Shown here: positions 1-8,049 of the stretch, in pieces
How the letters are laid out: every line of letters starts with the position of its first letter
How positions within the stretch are numbered: position 1 is the first letter of the stretch
Assembly: GCA_964516305.1 (NCBI GenBank)
Contig: CAZEZH010000045.1
Span: forward strand, 1 to 22,646
DNA: 22,646 nucleotides
DNA from: Lamprobacter sp964516305
Lineage (GTDB): Bacteria > Pseudomonadota > Gammaproteobacteria > Chromatiales > Chromatiaceae
Direction of reading: 5' to 3'
Made by a program: the position numbers and the translations under genes
Notes under the pieces: model-generated
What the model was told of the DNA's origin: nothing
Seen by the model: the letters and a program-made list of their open reading frames with translations, nothing else
Database searches by the model: none

Positions 1-755
1 CTGAGCACGCGGAGCGCTGCACGCGGGATCTCTGGCTCGAAGTGGCGACCGAAGCAGTCGACCAGGAGCACGACCTCCGGTAATGAGGGTGGCGCGGCTT
101 CGGCCAGTGCCGATGCGGGTGCGGCGACGGGTTCAGGGTCGGCCTCAAAGGGCGCTCGAGTGGGCTCCGGCAAGGGGGCCTCGGCGGTGATGCCAAGCAA
201 CCACTGACCTAGCTGCGCCAGCCAAGGGTGGCGGTTGCGCATCCCGATCAGCCAGCGCACGGTGGGTCGATAGCGCGACAGCCAGTGCGGCAGTGCGGCG
301 AAGAGGCGGGCACGCCAACGGAGACCGTCACGCCGCACCCGCTGCGCCAGGTATTCGCTCTTGATCAACCCCATGTCGACGTTGCTCTCGCACTCGCGCT
401 TGCAGCCCTTGCAGGCGACGCAGAGGTCCATGGCGCGGGCGAGGGTTGGGTCGGCGAGGGCCGCATCGAGCAGGCTGGCCTCGGGCTGGGTCGCATCGGC
501 CGGGTGAGCGTCGGCCGAGCCGGTATTGAGGGCAGCCTTCAATAGCCGCACCCGTCCACCGGTGGAGAGGGCCGGATCGCCGGTGACGCGAAAGCTCGGA
601 CACATGACACCCTTGCGGGTCTCGGCCTCGCACTGGCGGCTGTTGATGCAGACCGCGACGGCCTTGGCGAAGTCGCCACCGTGCTTCGGGATGTCCGCAT
701 AGGCGTCGCCCATGCCGGCATCCTGGTAGGCGGACCAGTCCAGCGCTGTCTTCAT
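1..755 (-). CDS. Fe-S oxidoreductase, YdiJ/GlpC-like (partial, runs off left edge)
   Basis: The minus-strand frame is open from an ATG at 755 to the window edge, giving about 251 residues with no stop. A first cysteine group is C36, C42 and C52 (the last in GVMCPSFRVTGD). A canonical 4Fe-4S motif, CVACKGCKREC, uses C112, C115, C118 and C122. The last visible residues (VVLLVDCFGRHFEPEIP) match the start of the cysteine-rich CCG region in this family. The layout follows the C-terminal half of YdiJ-type FAD-linked dehydrogenases of 2-hydroxy acids, but the FAD half is not upstream, where a truncated flavodoxin lies instead. Its likely role is passing electrons from a flavoprotein to a membrane acceptor. 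The FAD partner, if any, would have to lie beyond the left edge. A GGAG sits about 11 bases before the ATG. Family is fairly sure; substrate unknown. Confidence 0.75.
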   Translation of the reverse strand, partial: MKTALDWSAYQDAGMGDAYADIPKHGGDFAKAVAVCINSRQCEAETRKGVMCPSFRVTGDPALSTGGRVRLLKAALNTGSADAHPADATQPEASLLDAALADPTLARAMDLCVACKGCKRECESNVDMGLIKSEYLAQRVRRDGLRWRARLFAALPHWLSRYRPTVRWLIGMRNRHPWLAQLGQWLLGITAEAPLPEPTRAPFEADPEPVAAPASALAEAAPPSLPEVVLLVDCFGRHFEPEIPRAALRVL

Positions 756-811
756 AAAATGATCAACTCCGACCGAAAAGATGGGCAGGGGCAGCGATAC
801 CCAGCGCGTGA

Positions 812-1105
812 CTAGGCCGGCGCCGGCGTTTCACAGACCTCGAGCAACAGCGGGAGGACCTCGTCGAGCCAGGCGGCCTCGTCGGTGTCGTTGGCCTTGC
901 CGGGGAGCACGCCTTCGCCATAGGTGGGTGTGCCGAGGATCAGCGCCTTGAAGGCCAGCAGGTCATCAGCGCTGGCGCGATTGACGTTCAGCGGTTTGGC
1001 GACCATGTCCTCTCCGAGGCGCGCCTTGATCGCCTTTGCGATCTTCTTCGCGATCAGTCGGGTGGTGCCGGAATCCGTTCCAAAGAAGATGCCGATCTGA
1101 CGCAT
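812..1105 (-). pseudogene. flavodoxin, truncated after the N-terminal half
   Basis: The 97-residue frame starts as a typical long-chain NifF-like flavodoxin. The FMN phosphate loop is FFGTDSGTTR (residues 7-16), followed by a KPLNVNRAS segment and the ILGTPTYGEG loop (about residues 56-65), which would stack on the flavin. Full flavodoxins have about 160-180 residues. Here the similarity stops near residue 90 (LPLLLEVCE) and a stop follows at 812. The second flavin loop and the last strands of the fold are absent. The missing half is not found in another frame of the 57 bases before the next gene, so it was lost by deletion rather than by a simple frameshift. The product should not hold FMN stably. 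It lies just upstream of, and in the same direction as, the Fe-S gene. Confidence 0.7.
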
Positions 1106-1726
1106 ACGGCCCCCGTCGAGTGCGTGTCGCTCCGTTGGGAGCCTTGGTGAGTGTCTTGATCATCAGCCCGTCGATTTGAGCAAATGCTGCAAGACCCGCG
1201 CCAATCAACGGCGTACCGGCCGGCATCCCGAAGACAGGAGCGACCAAAGGGTTCAAGTGGCTGAAGCGAAGGCGGATCGTGATCGATGAAGCAGCGGCAT
1301 CTCGGTTGTTGAGCGGCCGGATGTCATCGCCATCGTTAGCCGCATGTCGCCACTCAGCTTGCCTGAGCCTGTGGCGAAGCCGACAACGGTCTCGGTCTTG
1401 GCTGGGTCGTGACAGTGAGCACTGAGGCGCAACGCCGCGCAGGGGCGTTGGCTCACTGATCGGGCTCAACGACCTCGACCATGACCTCAGCCGACCCGCT
1501 CCTCCTTGAGACCCGCTTCAATCGCCGTCAGCACCTGGGGCATGTCTTGGTGGTCGTCAGCGCCCCCATTCAGCAGTTGAAGCTGGATACATTGACGCAG
1601 TCTGTTCTCACAGCTGGCCTGCGCAATGTCGCCGCCGCCCTGTTCAGGCTGGAGAACAGCCGAGCCCCGGACGATATTGAACGGGTCGTGGTCATTCTCG
1701 TCGCAGGCTTCTGATCTTCTTGGAGC
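1106..1726. other. 620-bp stretch without a recognisable gene
   Basis: Short frames exist on both strands (for example plus 1481-1714, and a minus frame open from about 1732 to 1487 with no start codon). None resembles a family I know, and none has a convincing ribosome site. The stretch could be decayed coding DNA, as decayed genes lie on both sides. I see no tRNA-like fold or long repeat. Confidence 0.4.
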
Positions 1727-2161
1727 CTAGCCGTACGGACCAAGAAAGATCATCCCTCCCCAGAAGATCGAACAGACGACCGAAAAGGAAAAACAGGCGC
1801 GGAACATAAGGAAGTGTGACGGGCTGACCGATCGTAACGCCTCGCGGAAGAGGCCGACATCGTCCGGCAGGTTCGCTTCGGCCGCCACGATTGCAGTGAC
1901 CAGCCGGCGCTGGATCTCCATTGACTGCCAAATGAAGACGCTACCGGTGAGCGACCAAAGGCATACGACCGTGTTTGCCGCCCGCGCCGTATGCGGATGG
2001 ATCTGAACCTTGTCGAACGCCAGCATCAGTGCCACAACCGCCAGGATCTCGATTCCCGCATACAGGTTAAACCGCGACCAGAACCGATCCAGTTCCGAAT
2101 TGATCGTCCTAATGTAGATCTCGAGGTAGCGGGGGATCTGTATCGTCGCTGGGGAAGTCAT
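1727..2161 (-). CDS. small membrane protein of unknown function
   Basis: This encodes 144 residues with a believable membrane topology. Hydrophobic segments lie at about residues 33-49 (LYAGIEILAVVALMLAF), 63-79 (a segment containing WSLTGSVFIW) and 118-141 (a segment containing FSVVCSIFWGGMIFLG). The ends and the loop between segments 2 and 3 are charged. I do not recognise the family. Even amino acid composition, a clean start and membrane segments separated by charged loops argue for a real gene rather than a shadow frame. An AGGA lies about 14 bases before the ATG, which is weak. It stands alone between a gene-free stretch and the umuD/umuC-relic region, so the neighbours give no hint of its role. 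Confidence 0.6.
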   Translation of the reverse strand: MTSPATIQIPRYLEIYIRTINSELDRFWSRFNLYAGIEILAVVALMLAFDKVQIHPHTARAANTVVCLWSLTGSVFIWQSMEIQRRLVTAIVAAEANLPDDVGLFREALRSVSPSHFLMFRACFSFSVVCSIFWGGMIFLGPYG

Positions 2162-2270
2162 TGCCGAGTCTTGTCCTAAACCTATGCCTGTTTGGTCAGA
2201 GCGAGCGCGTGCGGGCGATGTTCTTGTTCACGGGGTTAGCGAAAGCGGCTTTACGCGTTTCGCGGGGCAG

Positions 2271-2579
2271 TTAGCTCCTGTTTCCAGGAGATAGTACAGC
2301 GACAGCCCCAGCTGTGCTGCATCGCCGTCTTATCGCGACGACGCTCCAAGACGCGGTCTCAAGGACCGAGTCGCTGATCGCGGGCGATTCAGTATGCCTT
2401 CGAGACCATGGGGCGAGCTTTGCGGTGATCGCAACCCGAGGCTGGTATTGCTCCATGATCGACTGAACGACACGCAAGGCCGTAGAGCACGACCCCGAAC
2501 GAGTCAGCGGCGCTTGGGTCCTCTCCTGTATGTCAGGACAGGCCAGGCCGAAGACCTCAGCGACCAGGGCCAGGGGCAT
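2271..2579 (-). pseudogene. probable umuC relic (Y-family polymerase)
   Basis: This frame starts 19 bases after the umuD stop, exactly where umuC normally lies. It opens with MPLALV, a common UmuC beginning. After an unrelated stretch it carries VVQSIMEQYQPRV (about residues 37-49), which resembles the UmuC region just before the SIDE active-site motif (typically RVM.ILEQ.SPR.E.YSIDE). The SIDE motif and almost all of the roughly 420-residue protein are absent, and the frame stops after 102 residues. I read it as what remains of umuC after internal deletions. The similarity is short, so a chance match is possible. Confidence 0.4.
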
Positions 2580-2598
2580 GCGAACGGCTCGGCGCGCG

Positions 2599-3102
2599 TC
2601 AGAGGGACTTGATCACGCGCGTGACCACGCCCCAGACCTGCAGCTCTTGTCCGTCGCGCAGCTCGATCGGTGGGTAGTCGGCATGGGCGGCCTCCAGGCG
2701 CACGGCCGGGCCTTGCTTGTAGAGGCGCTTGACGGTGAACTCGCCATCGACCACGGCGATGACGATGCGCCCGTGGCTGGGCTCTAGGGCGCGGTCGACG
2801 ACCAGCACGTCGCCGTCGTCGATGCCGGCGCCGCTCATCGAGCGCCCACGCACGCGCAGCAGAAAGCAGGCCTCCGGGTGCGGAGCAAGCAGGTCGTTGA
2901 GGTCGATCGCCGCATCTTGGTCGTCCTCAGCCGGCGACGGGAAGCCGGCGCGCACCGGCCAGGTCATGATCGGCAGCGGCCGGCGTGGGAAGGTACCAGG
3001 CCGTGGCAGCGGGCCGAGCAGCTCGGCAGTGGTGCGACCTGCTGGATGGATCGCCGTTGCGCTGGCGGTGGTGCGGCCGATGATGGGGGTGGGTTGGGTC
3101 AT
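2599..3102 (-). CDS. umuD: UmuD-type SOS mutagenesis protein, S24 peptidase family
   Basis: This 167-residue protein cleaves itself when RecA filaments form, and cleaved UmuD' normally partners UmuC as polymerase V. The cleavage region is VRAGFPSPAEDD, with the Ala52-Gly53 bond as the expected site. The catalytic serine is S88 (GRSMSGAGIDDGD) and the lysine is K125 (DGEFTVKRL). The spacings from cleavage site to Ser (36) and Ser to Lys (37) equal those of E. coli UmuD. The N-terminal arm is about 28 residues longer than in E. coli and Pro/Thr-rich. A later start is possible, though the only in-frame ATG near it, M46, would leave almost no arm. I see no clear CTGT-N8-ACAG LexA box in the 100 bases upstream. 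The partner gene umuC appears to be only a relic. Confidence 0.88.
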   Translation of the reverse strand: MTQPTPIIGRTTASATAIHPAGRTTAELLGPLPRPGTFPRRPLPIMTWPVRAGFPSPAEDDQDAAIDLNDLLAPHPEACFLLRVRGRSMSGAGIDDGDVLVVDRALEPSHGRIVIAVVDGEFTVKRLYKQGPAVRLEAAHADYPPIELRDGQELQVWGVVTRVIKSL

Positions 3103-3245
3103 GCGCGGATTGGGGTGGATGGTGATCCTGGTGACGATACGTCAGCGCGCTTGGCGGTGTCCATGGAGGCGGTCAATCCTCTTCGTAGTGGCTGCCGGTA
3201 GGATTAGGGATTGACAGCCTGCCAGCAATCGCGAGCGGTGCGCGC

Positions 3246-3705
3246 GTGGTCAGTGAGTTTATTCGCGAGGTCTACCTGGAGCCGTTCAATCTGACGGGAC
3301 GGCAGGCAGCTTGTGGCAACGCTCGGTGTTGCACCGTCCACATTGAATCGGGTCCTGAAGGGTAGCAGCAGCGTCAGCTCCGAAATGGCGCTGCGGCTCT
3401 CGAAGGACCTGGGGCGCAGCCCGGAAAGCTGGCTTGCCATGCAGAATCAGTTCGACCTCTGGCAGGCCCGGAAATCGGTTGATCTCGATGCTGTGCAAAA
3501 GATTGAGCTTCGCGTTGCTTGTCAGGCTCCGCGACAGTCCGGCGTTGGTCTTGTGCATCGCCTGCGCGACTTTTGGTCAGCTGGCGGATCGTCTGAGTGC
3601 GTCCGTAGACCACCGGCGAAAGCGCCGTTTCCACCACTGGAAGACACTCCCGCCGCCCGCAACTCGAAGAGATTGGGCGGCCAGGATGTTGCTTCAGCTT
3701 CTTGA
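3246..3705 (+). pseudogene. HigA-family antitoxin gene, frameshifted and lacking its 5' end
   Basis: From GTG 3246 one frame reads VVSEFIREVYLEPFNLTGRQ, the start of a HigA-type helix-turn-helix protein. The rest (LVATLGVAPSTLNRVLKG, then MALRLSKDLGRSPESWLAMQ and DLWQAR) continues in another frame from about 3310. The two join perfectly if one copy of the tandem GCAG at 3302-3305/3306-3309 is removed, so a 4-bp duplication broke the gene. The usual N-terminal RPIHPG segment is also absent, as is any HigB toxin gene beside it. Similarity ends near 3510; the frame then runs on through unrelated sequence to a stop at 3705. A shorter protein from GTG 3313 would lack the first helices. Confidence 0.7.
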
Positions 3706-3727
3706 GCGCGGCTTACATGCAAGCCGG

Positions 3728-5122
3728 TTACTTGTAGAAGGCGAAGGACGGTGCAGGCGGCATACCGCCGTCGAGCTGCCGGCGAATATCCCCACGCATT
3801 GGTTTGTCAAAGCCGCGCGGAATGTAATACCAAGGAACGATCATGTTCTCGTGGTAGGCCCTGCCGACGATCGGGCCGTCGAGCGAGCCCTCGTGCAGAT
3901 ACATGCAGCCTTCCCACAGCGCGGTGTAATCAGCAAAGCCGATCGCCTGTTGCTCGGGATATTCCGGCGCCACGTAATAGGTTCCCTGCGGGGTCTCCAA
4001 TTTTCCGTATAGCGGAATATCGACATTCTCGACGACATTTGACGGCCAGGATTTGATCGTGGTCCAACGCACCGCTGGGCCCAGCGCATATTCCATCCGG
4101 CCGTCGGCATGGATGTAGGCATAGTTCGTGACTGCGTCGGCGATCGAGAGATCCGGCTTGCGCCAGAAGCGCAGGCGGAACATGTCGCCATTGTCGAGAT
4201 AGGCGTTCTGCCAGATGTAGTGCCCTTCGAGGTGATCGGGCGTGCGCAGGTTGCCCCACTGGTGCTCCCACCAGGCCAGGCCCTCGATTTCCATCTCGCG
4301 CCCGTCAACGATGACAGGACCTGAAATCATCATCTTCGGGGCGATCGTGTAGTAGGACAGGCCGTACATCGTCTCCGGATTGTGGCGTCCTTCCCTGGAG
4401 ACATCGTAGCCTTCATTCTCGAGCCCCCAGGGCGTGTTGAAGATGTAACCTGGTGCGTAGACCTTGCCGGTGATATCCATGCTGAACGCCACAGAATTTC
4501 GCTCCGGCGCAGCCTTCGCGACGCTTGCCTTGAAATTCCATGTCTCATCGGCGGCGCGGTAGCTTTCCTCGATCTCGCCGTGTTCCGGCGTACCGCAGTG
4601 ATAGCGGAACCAGAAATCCTCCTTCGGCGCATCGCTCGCCGACCCTTCGGCGGTAAATTTACCCGGATAGAGGGTCACAGACGGCTTGAATTCGCCGGTT
4701 TTGAGATTGTGTGCCGCGAAGAACGTATTCTTGACTGGGCGTTGAAGCCCTTCATCCCATCCCGCAAAAAGCGTCATCCAGAAGAGCGTGTACGGCTCTC
4801 CGGTCTTCTTGTCGTAGACGAACGCACTGAAGTAATACCATTCACAGTATTCGGGTCCGTGATAGATCGGACCGTAGTGATAGCGATGGTCCCGGGGGAA
4901 CTTGTAGAGTTCGTGGCCGCTAACCGTCTCGATTCCAGCCATCTCGCCCTGACCGAAGGGCGTCGCGTTGCCGCTGCCTGAGGGCGTCGGGGGATACTCA
5001 GGAAAGCCCCACTCATAGGCGCGGGGCGACGTCTCCCCCTTCACCTGCGCCCAAACGGTGGCCGGTACGGCGGCGGCGGCAGTGCCTGATGCAAGCAATT
5101 TGAGTAGAAGTCTGCGGTTCAT
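3728..5122 (-). CDS. exported AttH/CrtC-type lipocalin-like protein, copy 1 (Tat-like signal)
   Basis: This 464-residue protein belongs to the AttH / carotenoid 1,2-hydratase (CrtC) lipocalin-like group, whose known members act on hydrophobic molecules such as carotenoids by adding water to double bonds. The N-terminus, NRRLLLKLLASGTAAA, has twin arginines and a hydrophobic core ending near AVPATVWAQ, so export is predicted, probably by Tat. Shared family marks are FPRDHRYHYGPIYHG (residues 75-89), NPETMYGLSYY (248-258), WWEHQWGN (284-291) and LETPQGTYY (375-383). The His and Trp residues of EHQWG are the likely active-site or ligand residues. It is a clear paralogue of the gene at 9110-10444. 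A good AGGAG lies 7 bases before the ATG. It is the last gene of the five-gene minus-strand cluster. The substrate is unknown, and true CrtC enzymes normally lack a signal peptide. Confidence 0.75.
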   Translation of the reverse strand: MNRRLLLKLLASGTAAAAVPATVWAQVKGETSPRAYEWGFPEYPPTPSGSGNATPFGQGEMAGIETVSGHELYKFPRDHRYHYGPIYHGPEYCEWYYFSAFVYDKKTGEPYTLFWMTLFAGWDEGLQRPVKNTFFAAHNLKTGEFKPSVTLYPGKFTAEGSASDAPKEDFWFRYHCGTPEHGEIEESYRAADETWNFKASVAKAAPERNSVAFSMDITGKVYAPGYIFNTPWGLENEGYDVSREGRHNPETMYGLSYYTIAPKMMISGPVIVDGREMEIEGLAWWEHQWGNLRTPDHLEGHYIWQNAYLDNGDMFRLRFWRKPDLSIADAVTNYAYIHADGRMEYALGPAVRWTTIKSWPSNVVENVDIPLYGKLETPQGTYYVAPEYPEQQAIGFADYTALWEGCMYLHEGSLDGPIVGRAYHENMIVPWYYIPRGFDKPMRGDIRRQLDGGMPPAPSFAFYK

Positions 5123-5137
5123 GACGATGCTCCTAGA

Positions 5138-5162
5138 GAGATCCGATAAAAAGAGATCCGAT
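5138..5162. repeat. two direct copies of GAGATCCGAT, 15 bp apart, before the copy-1 attH start
   Basis: GAGATCCGAT occurs at 5138-5147 and again at 5153-5162, both followed by A-rich sequence, making a 15-bp tandem unit. It lies directly upstream of the ribosome site of the minus-strand attH-like gene starting at 5122. It could be a regulator site, an mRNA element or just a local duplication. Confidence 0.55.
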
Positions 5163-5222
5163 GAAAACGGAGATGGATAGGTTGTTGGTCACCGCTGATT
5201 ACTAGCCCCATAGGAGCGATCC

Positions 5223-7100
5223 TCAAGCGCGGCCATTGCTTTCGCCTGGAGCGCTCTGGGCGAGTTGCCGCAGCGCGTTTGCGGTAGCAGGGTTGCCCAG
5301 GTACAGGTGAACGTCGCGCTGCGGGAACGGGATGCCGATTTCCTCGGCGTCGAAGCGCAGCTTCACCGCGCGGGTAAGATCCCAGTAGACCTGCCAGTAA
5401 TCGTCGGTCTTGGTCCAAGGGCGAACGATGAAGTTGACCGACGAATCCCCCAGCGCGCTCATCTGGATGGTCGGCGCCGGTTCCTTCAACACCTGCGGGT
5501 GGGCGTTGACCACCTCCTCCAGGATGCTCTGGGCGCGATCGATATCGTCGTCGTAGCCGATGCCGAATTCCATGTCGACACGGCGCTCGCTGCCCCCGCT
5601 CGCATTGACGATCACGTCACTCCAGATCTTGTTGTTGGGCACGACCATGATCTTGTTGTCGAAGGTCTTGATCGTCGTCGAGACCAGGTTCATTGAGGCA
5701 ACCGTGCCGGAGACCCCGCCAGCGTCGACTACATCGCCGATGTCGAAGGGTTTGAAGAACAGGATCATCATCCCGCTGGCGAAGTTGCTCAGGGAATCCT
5801 GCAGCGCAAAGGCGATGACGAAGCCGGCGGCGCCGATCACGGCGAGCAGCGGACCAATGCTGACTTCCAGGGCGGCCAAGGCCATAATTAAGCCGATGGC
5901 CATCACGATCCAACGCGCGGCCTTGACCAGAAAGTCCTCGAGCAGTTTCGAGGTGCCGGAGATGTGTTTCATCGCCCGGTGGATGAGTGCGCTGAAGAGC
6001 CCGGAGATGATCCAGGCGGCGATCAGGATTCCAAAGAACTTGAGCAGATTCAGGCCCCAGCGGATGCCGCCCTCCCCCGACATGGCCCAGCCCTTGATCG
6101 CCAGCCAGGCCGAGGTGGTGTCTTTTACGTCGAGTTTGACGCCGCGCACGGCGGATGCGTAGAGGCGGTAGTCCTGGATCTTCGCGAGGGTTTCGGCGTC
6201 CTCTGCATCGGTTTTTGCTTCGAGGGCCGTCAGCACGGCCTTGAGGTTGTCCAGCAGCACAGCGCGCCGCTCACGCAGTTCGGCGAGCCGCTCCAATAGC
6301 GCAACCTTCTCCTGTTTCTTCTGCTCCGCGGCGGTTGTAATGACCTCCGCAGTGCGCGAGAGCGAATCCGCCGCCGGCGAGACGGGCTTGCGCGCGCTCT
6401 CGGCGGCCTTCCTGGCCCGGCTCTCGGCTTCCTCGGTCGCCTTCACAGCGTCGTCGGTTGCCTTTCGCGCCTCCTGCGCCGCGGCGCGCAATTCATCGCC
6501 GACCTTGCCGCGCGCCTCCTCGACACCGCGGGCCAGTTGGTCGAGCGCAGCGTCGGCATCCTCGGCCGCATCGGCCGTCGCGTCGAGTTCTCGCGAAGCC
6601 TCCCCGGGAAGCGTCTCGGTGATCTCCGCGGTGGCCTGCGCCGCTTCGGCCGCCTCATCGACGCTCGCCTTGAGCGCTTGCATCTGCTCACGCGCCTTAC
6701 CGGCCGCCTGCTCCACTTTGGCCAGGGACTCGCCGTCGCTGCTCTCACGCGCCTTGCGGGCCTCTGTCTTGACCGCCGCCAATTCGCTCTTTACCGCTTC
6801 GGCCTGTTTCTTGATCTCAGCGGCCTTATCGATCTCGCGGTTCTGGCGTTTGATCGCGATCTCGGCTATGGCGATTTCCTCGGCTTTTTGCTGCACCAGC
6901 GACTGCCAAGCCTGAGCCTCGACCAACAGTTGATCCTTGGTGAGCGGTTTGAGCAGAAGCTCTAGCTCATTGGTCGGGATGGCGGGATCAGCGGTGGTCA
7001 CCGGTTGCGGCTCGGCTGCTTCTTCAGCAGCAGTCGCAACCATGCCGGCAGCGAACAATGCCAATGCAACGCCTAGCATTGCTGTATATCGACGTTTCAT
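5223..7100 (-). CDS. MscS-family mechanosensitive channel with long periplasmic coiled coil
   Basis: MscS channels open under membrane tension. Numbered from the preferred start, the protein has a signal peptide (1-25, ending near ATAAEE), then about 260 residues (50-310) rich in Ala, Glu, Lys and Arg with heptad character, predicted as periplasmic coiled coil. Membrane helices follow at about 346-370 and 395-413. The pore helix region (416-450) reads AVIGAAGFVIAFALQDSLSN. A beta domain contains FKPFDIGDVV and TFDNKIMVVPNNKIWSD, and the cytoplasmic part ends with IPFPQRDVHL. At 625 residues it is over twice the size of MscS (286) but below MscK (about 1100). AGGAG at 7106-7110 (read on minus) favours the ATG at 7100 (spacing 5); the ATG at 7103 and GTG at 7106 sit too close. 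It lies 114 bp after one barrel gene and 100 bp before the copy-1 attH gene. Confidence 0.88.
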   Translation of the reverse strand: MKRRYTAMLGVALALFAAGMVATAAEEAAEPQPVTTADPAIPTNELELLLKPLTKDQLLVEAQAWQSLVQQKAEEIAIAEIAIKRQNREIDKAAEIKKQAEAVKSELAAVKTEARKARESSDGESLAKVEQAAGKAREQMQALKASVDEAAEAAQATAEITETLPGEASRELDATADAAEDADAALDQLARGVEEARGKVGDELRAAAQEARKATDDAVKATEEAESRARKAAESARKPVSPAADSLSRTAEVITTAAEQKKQEKVALLERLAELRERRAVLLDNLKAVLTALEAKTDAEDAETLAKIQDYRLYASAVRGVKLDVKDTTSAWLAIKGWAMSGEGGIRWGLNLLKFFGILIAAWIISGLFSALIHRAMKHISGTSKLLEDFLVKAARWIVMAIGLIMALAALEVSIGPLLAVIGAAGFVIAFALQDSLSNFASGMMILFFKPFDIGDVVDAGGVSGTVASMNLVSTTIKTFDNKIMVVPNNKIWSDVIVNASGGSERRVDMEFGIGYDDDIDRAQSILEEVVNAHPQVLKEPAPTIQMSALGDSSVNFIVRPWTKTDDYWQVYWDLTRAVKLRFDAEEIGIPFPQRDVHLYLGNPATANALRQLAQSAPGESNGRA

Positions 7101-7177
7101 CATCACTCCTGAGTAAAGAGGTTCAAATGGGTTTGGAGCAGCACCGCATCCGAAGGGGCTGCCCTCATGGTTGTCGC

Positions 7178-7214
7178 GGGCGTGGGTTCCTTGGCGGACC
7201 CAGATTCCACGCCC
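7178..7214 (-). other. hairpin just after the barrel gene stop
   Basis: GGGCGTGG at 7178-7185 pairs with CCACGCCC at 7207-7214, directly beyond the stop at 7215-7217. Smaller complementary blocks lie inside the loop. There is no T-run, so a factor-independent terminator is unlikely; it may protect the 3' end of the message or reduce read-through into the channel gene. Confidence 0.35.
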
Positions 7215-8018
7215 TTAACGAGGAAACAGGATCGTCATGCCGAGGCGGAACCCGAGGTCCTGCGGTCCCCCCTCCGGGCTCTCCGCCCAGTAGCGCAGGC
7301 CCGCCTGCAGGCTCACCGGCTGGCCGCCGATATCGACGAGCCGGGCGGCGGTCAGATTCAAGGGCACTGTCCAGATTTCGCGCTCCCAGTCGTAGGCGGC
7401 TTCGGCGCTCGCGGTGAGGGTGAACGCGGCAGGCGAGGTGTAGGAGAAGAAAGGTTGCACAAAGCTCTGGTTGACGTCGGCGCGATCTTCGTCGCCGCCA
7501 ACCGACCAGAGATGGTTGAACAGCGCACCATAGGTGAAGGGGCCCTCCATCCGTAGGGCCGCGGCGGTGGGGCCCGTCGTCCACTTGCCCGTGCCGAGCC
7601 CATCCTCGGTCGCCGTGGGCAACCCCAAGGCGAGCCCTGCCCCCCAGATCAAGCCATTGCCGCCCGAGTTGTTGGGCGAGAGGAAGACGCTTTGCAGAAT
7701 GTCGCCAAGGCCAGCCTGCTCAGTGCCTGGCAGCACGTCCTCCTGCCAGATCACCGGCACGATGCTGCGGCTGATCAGATTCCAGTCCTCGTTCAACCGG
7801 AATGGATAGACAGGCTGAATGTTGAGCGTCGTGCGCCGACCCGCATCGTCGGCGCCAAGACCCTCGTCGTAGTTGAACTGGAATGGCACACTGACGAGAT
7901 CGGCCACGGGGTTGGTGAGTTCTTGCGCCAGGTCGGCGTTTTGCGCGAAAGCGGCGCTCGGCAGCGATGCAGTTAGGGTGGCCGCCGCCAAGGTGGGCGC
8001 GGAGCGGATGGCGTTCAT
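7215..8018 (-). CDS. outer-membrane beta-barrel 'transporter' family protein (Phenol_MetA_deg-like)
   Basis: This 267-residue protein has a Sec signal (MNAIRSAPTLAAATLTASLP, cleavage likely at AFA/QN). The mature part follows a common proteobacterial barrel family, often annotated simply as transporter: ELTNPVADLVSVPFQFNYD, RTTLNIQPVYPFRLNEDWN, GLGDILQSVFLSPN, LGTGKWTTGPTAAAL, YDWEREIWTVPLNL and QPVSLQAGLRYWAESP. The ending GMTILFPR is also usual for this group. It is probably a passive channel for a hydrophobic compound. An AAGGA lies 8 bases before the ATG. It starts 31 bp after the preceding barrel gene, so the two are surely cotranscribed and may work as a pair. Family is sure, substrate unknown. 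Confidence 0.82.
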   Translation of the reverse strand: MNAIRSAPTLAAATLTASLPSAAFAQNADLAQELTNPVADLVSVPFQFNYDEGLGADDAGRRTTLNIQPVYPFRLNEDWNLISRSIVPVIWQEDVLPGTEQAGLGDILQSVFLSPNNSGGNGLIWGAGLALGLPTATEDGLGTGKWTTGPTAAALRMEGPFTYGALFNHLWSVGGDEDRADVNQSFVQPFFSYTSPAAFTLTASAEAAYDWEREIWTVPLNLTAARLVDIGGQPVSLQAGLRYWAESPEGGPQDLGFRLGMTILFPR

Positions 8019-8049
8019 TGGGGTGGTCCTTTCATCAGGTGCACCCAGG

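Noticed and set aside
966..1469. Minus-strand frame of 167 codons overlapping the flavodoxin
   Set aside because: It runs out of frame through the recognisable flavodoxin codons. The upstream part is Arg-rich with no family match, so I treat it as a shadow frame.
1481..1714. Plus-strand frame of 77 codons
   Set aside because: Plausible composition, but no ribosome site, no known family, and an equally protein-like frame on the other strand that lacks a start codon.
3103..3245. LexA box upstream of umuD
   Set aside because: No CTGT-N8-ACAG or close variant seen. A regulator with another consensus cannot be excluded.
5560..6162. Plus-strand frame of 200 codons (and others up to 224 codons between 5265 and 6965)
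   Set aside because: All lie antisense to the MscS gene, whose signal peptide, coiled coil and channel motifs are unmistakable. The frames are GC-bias shadows.
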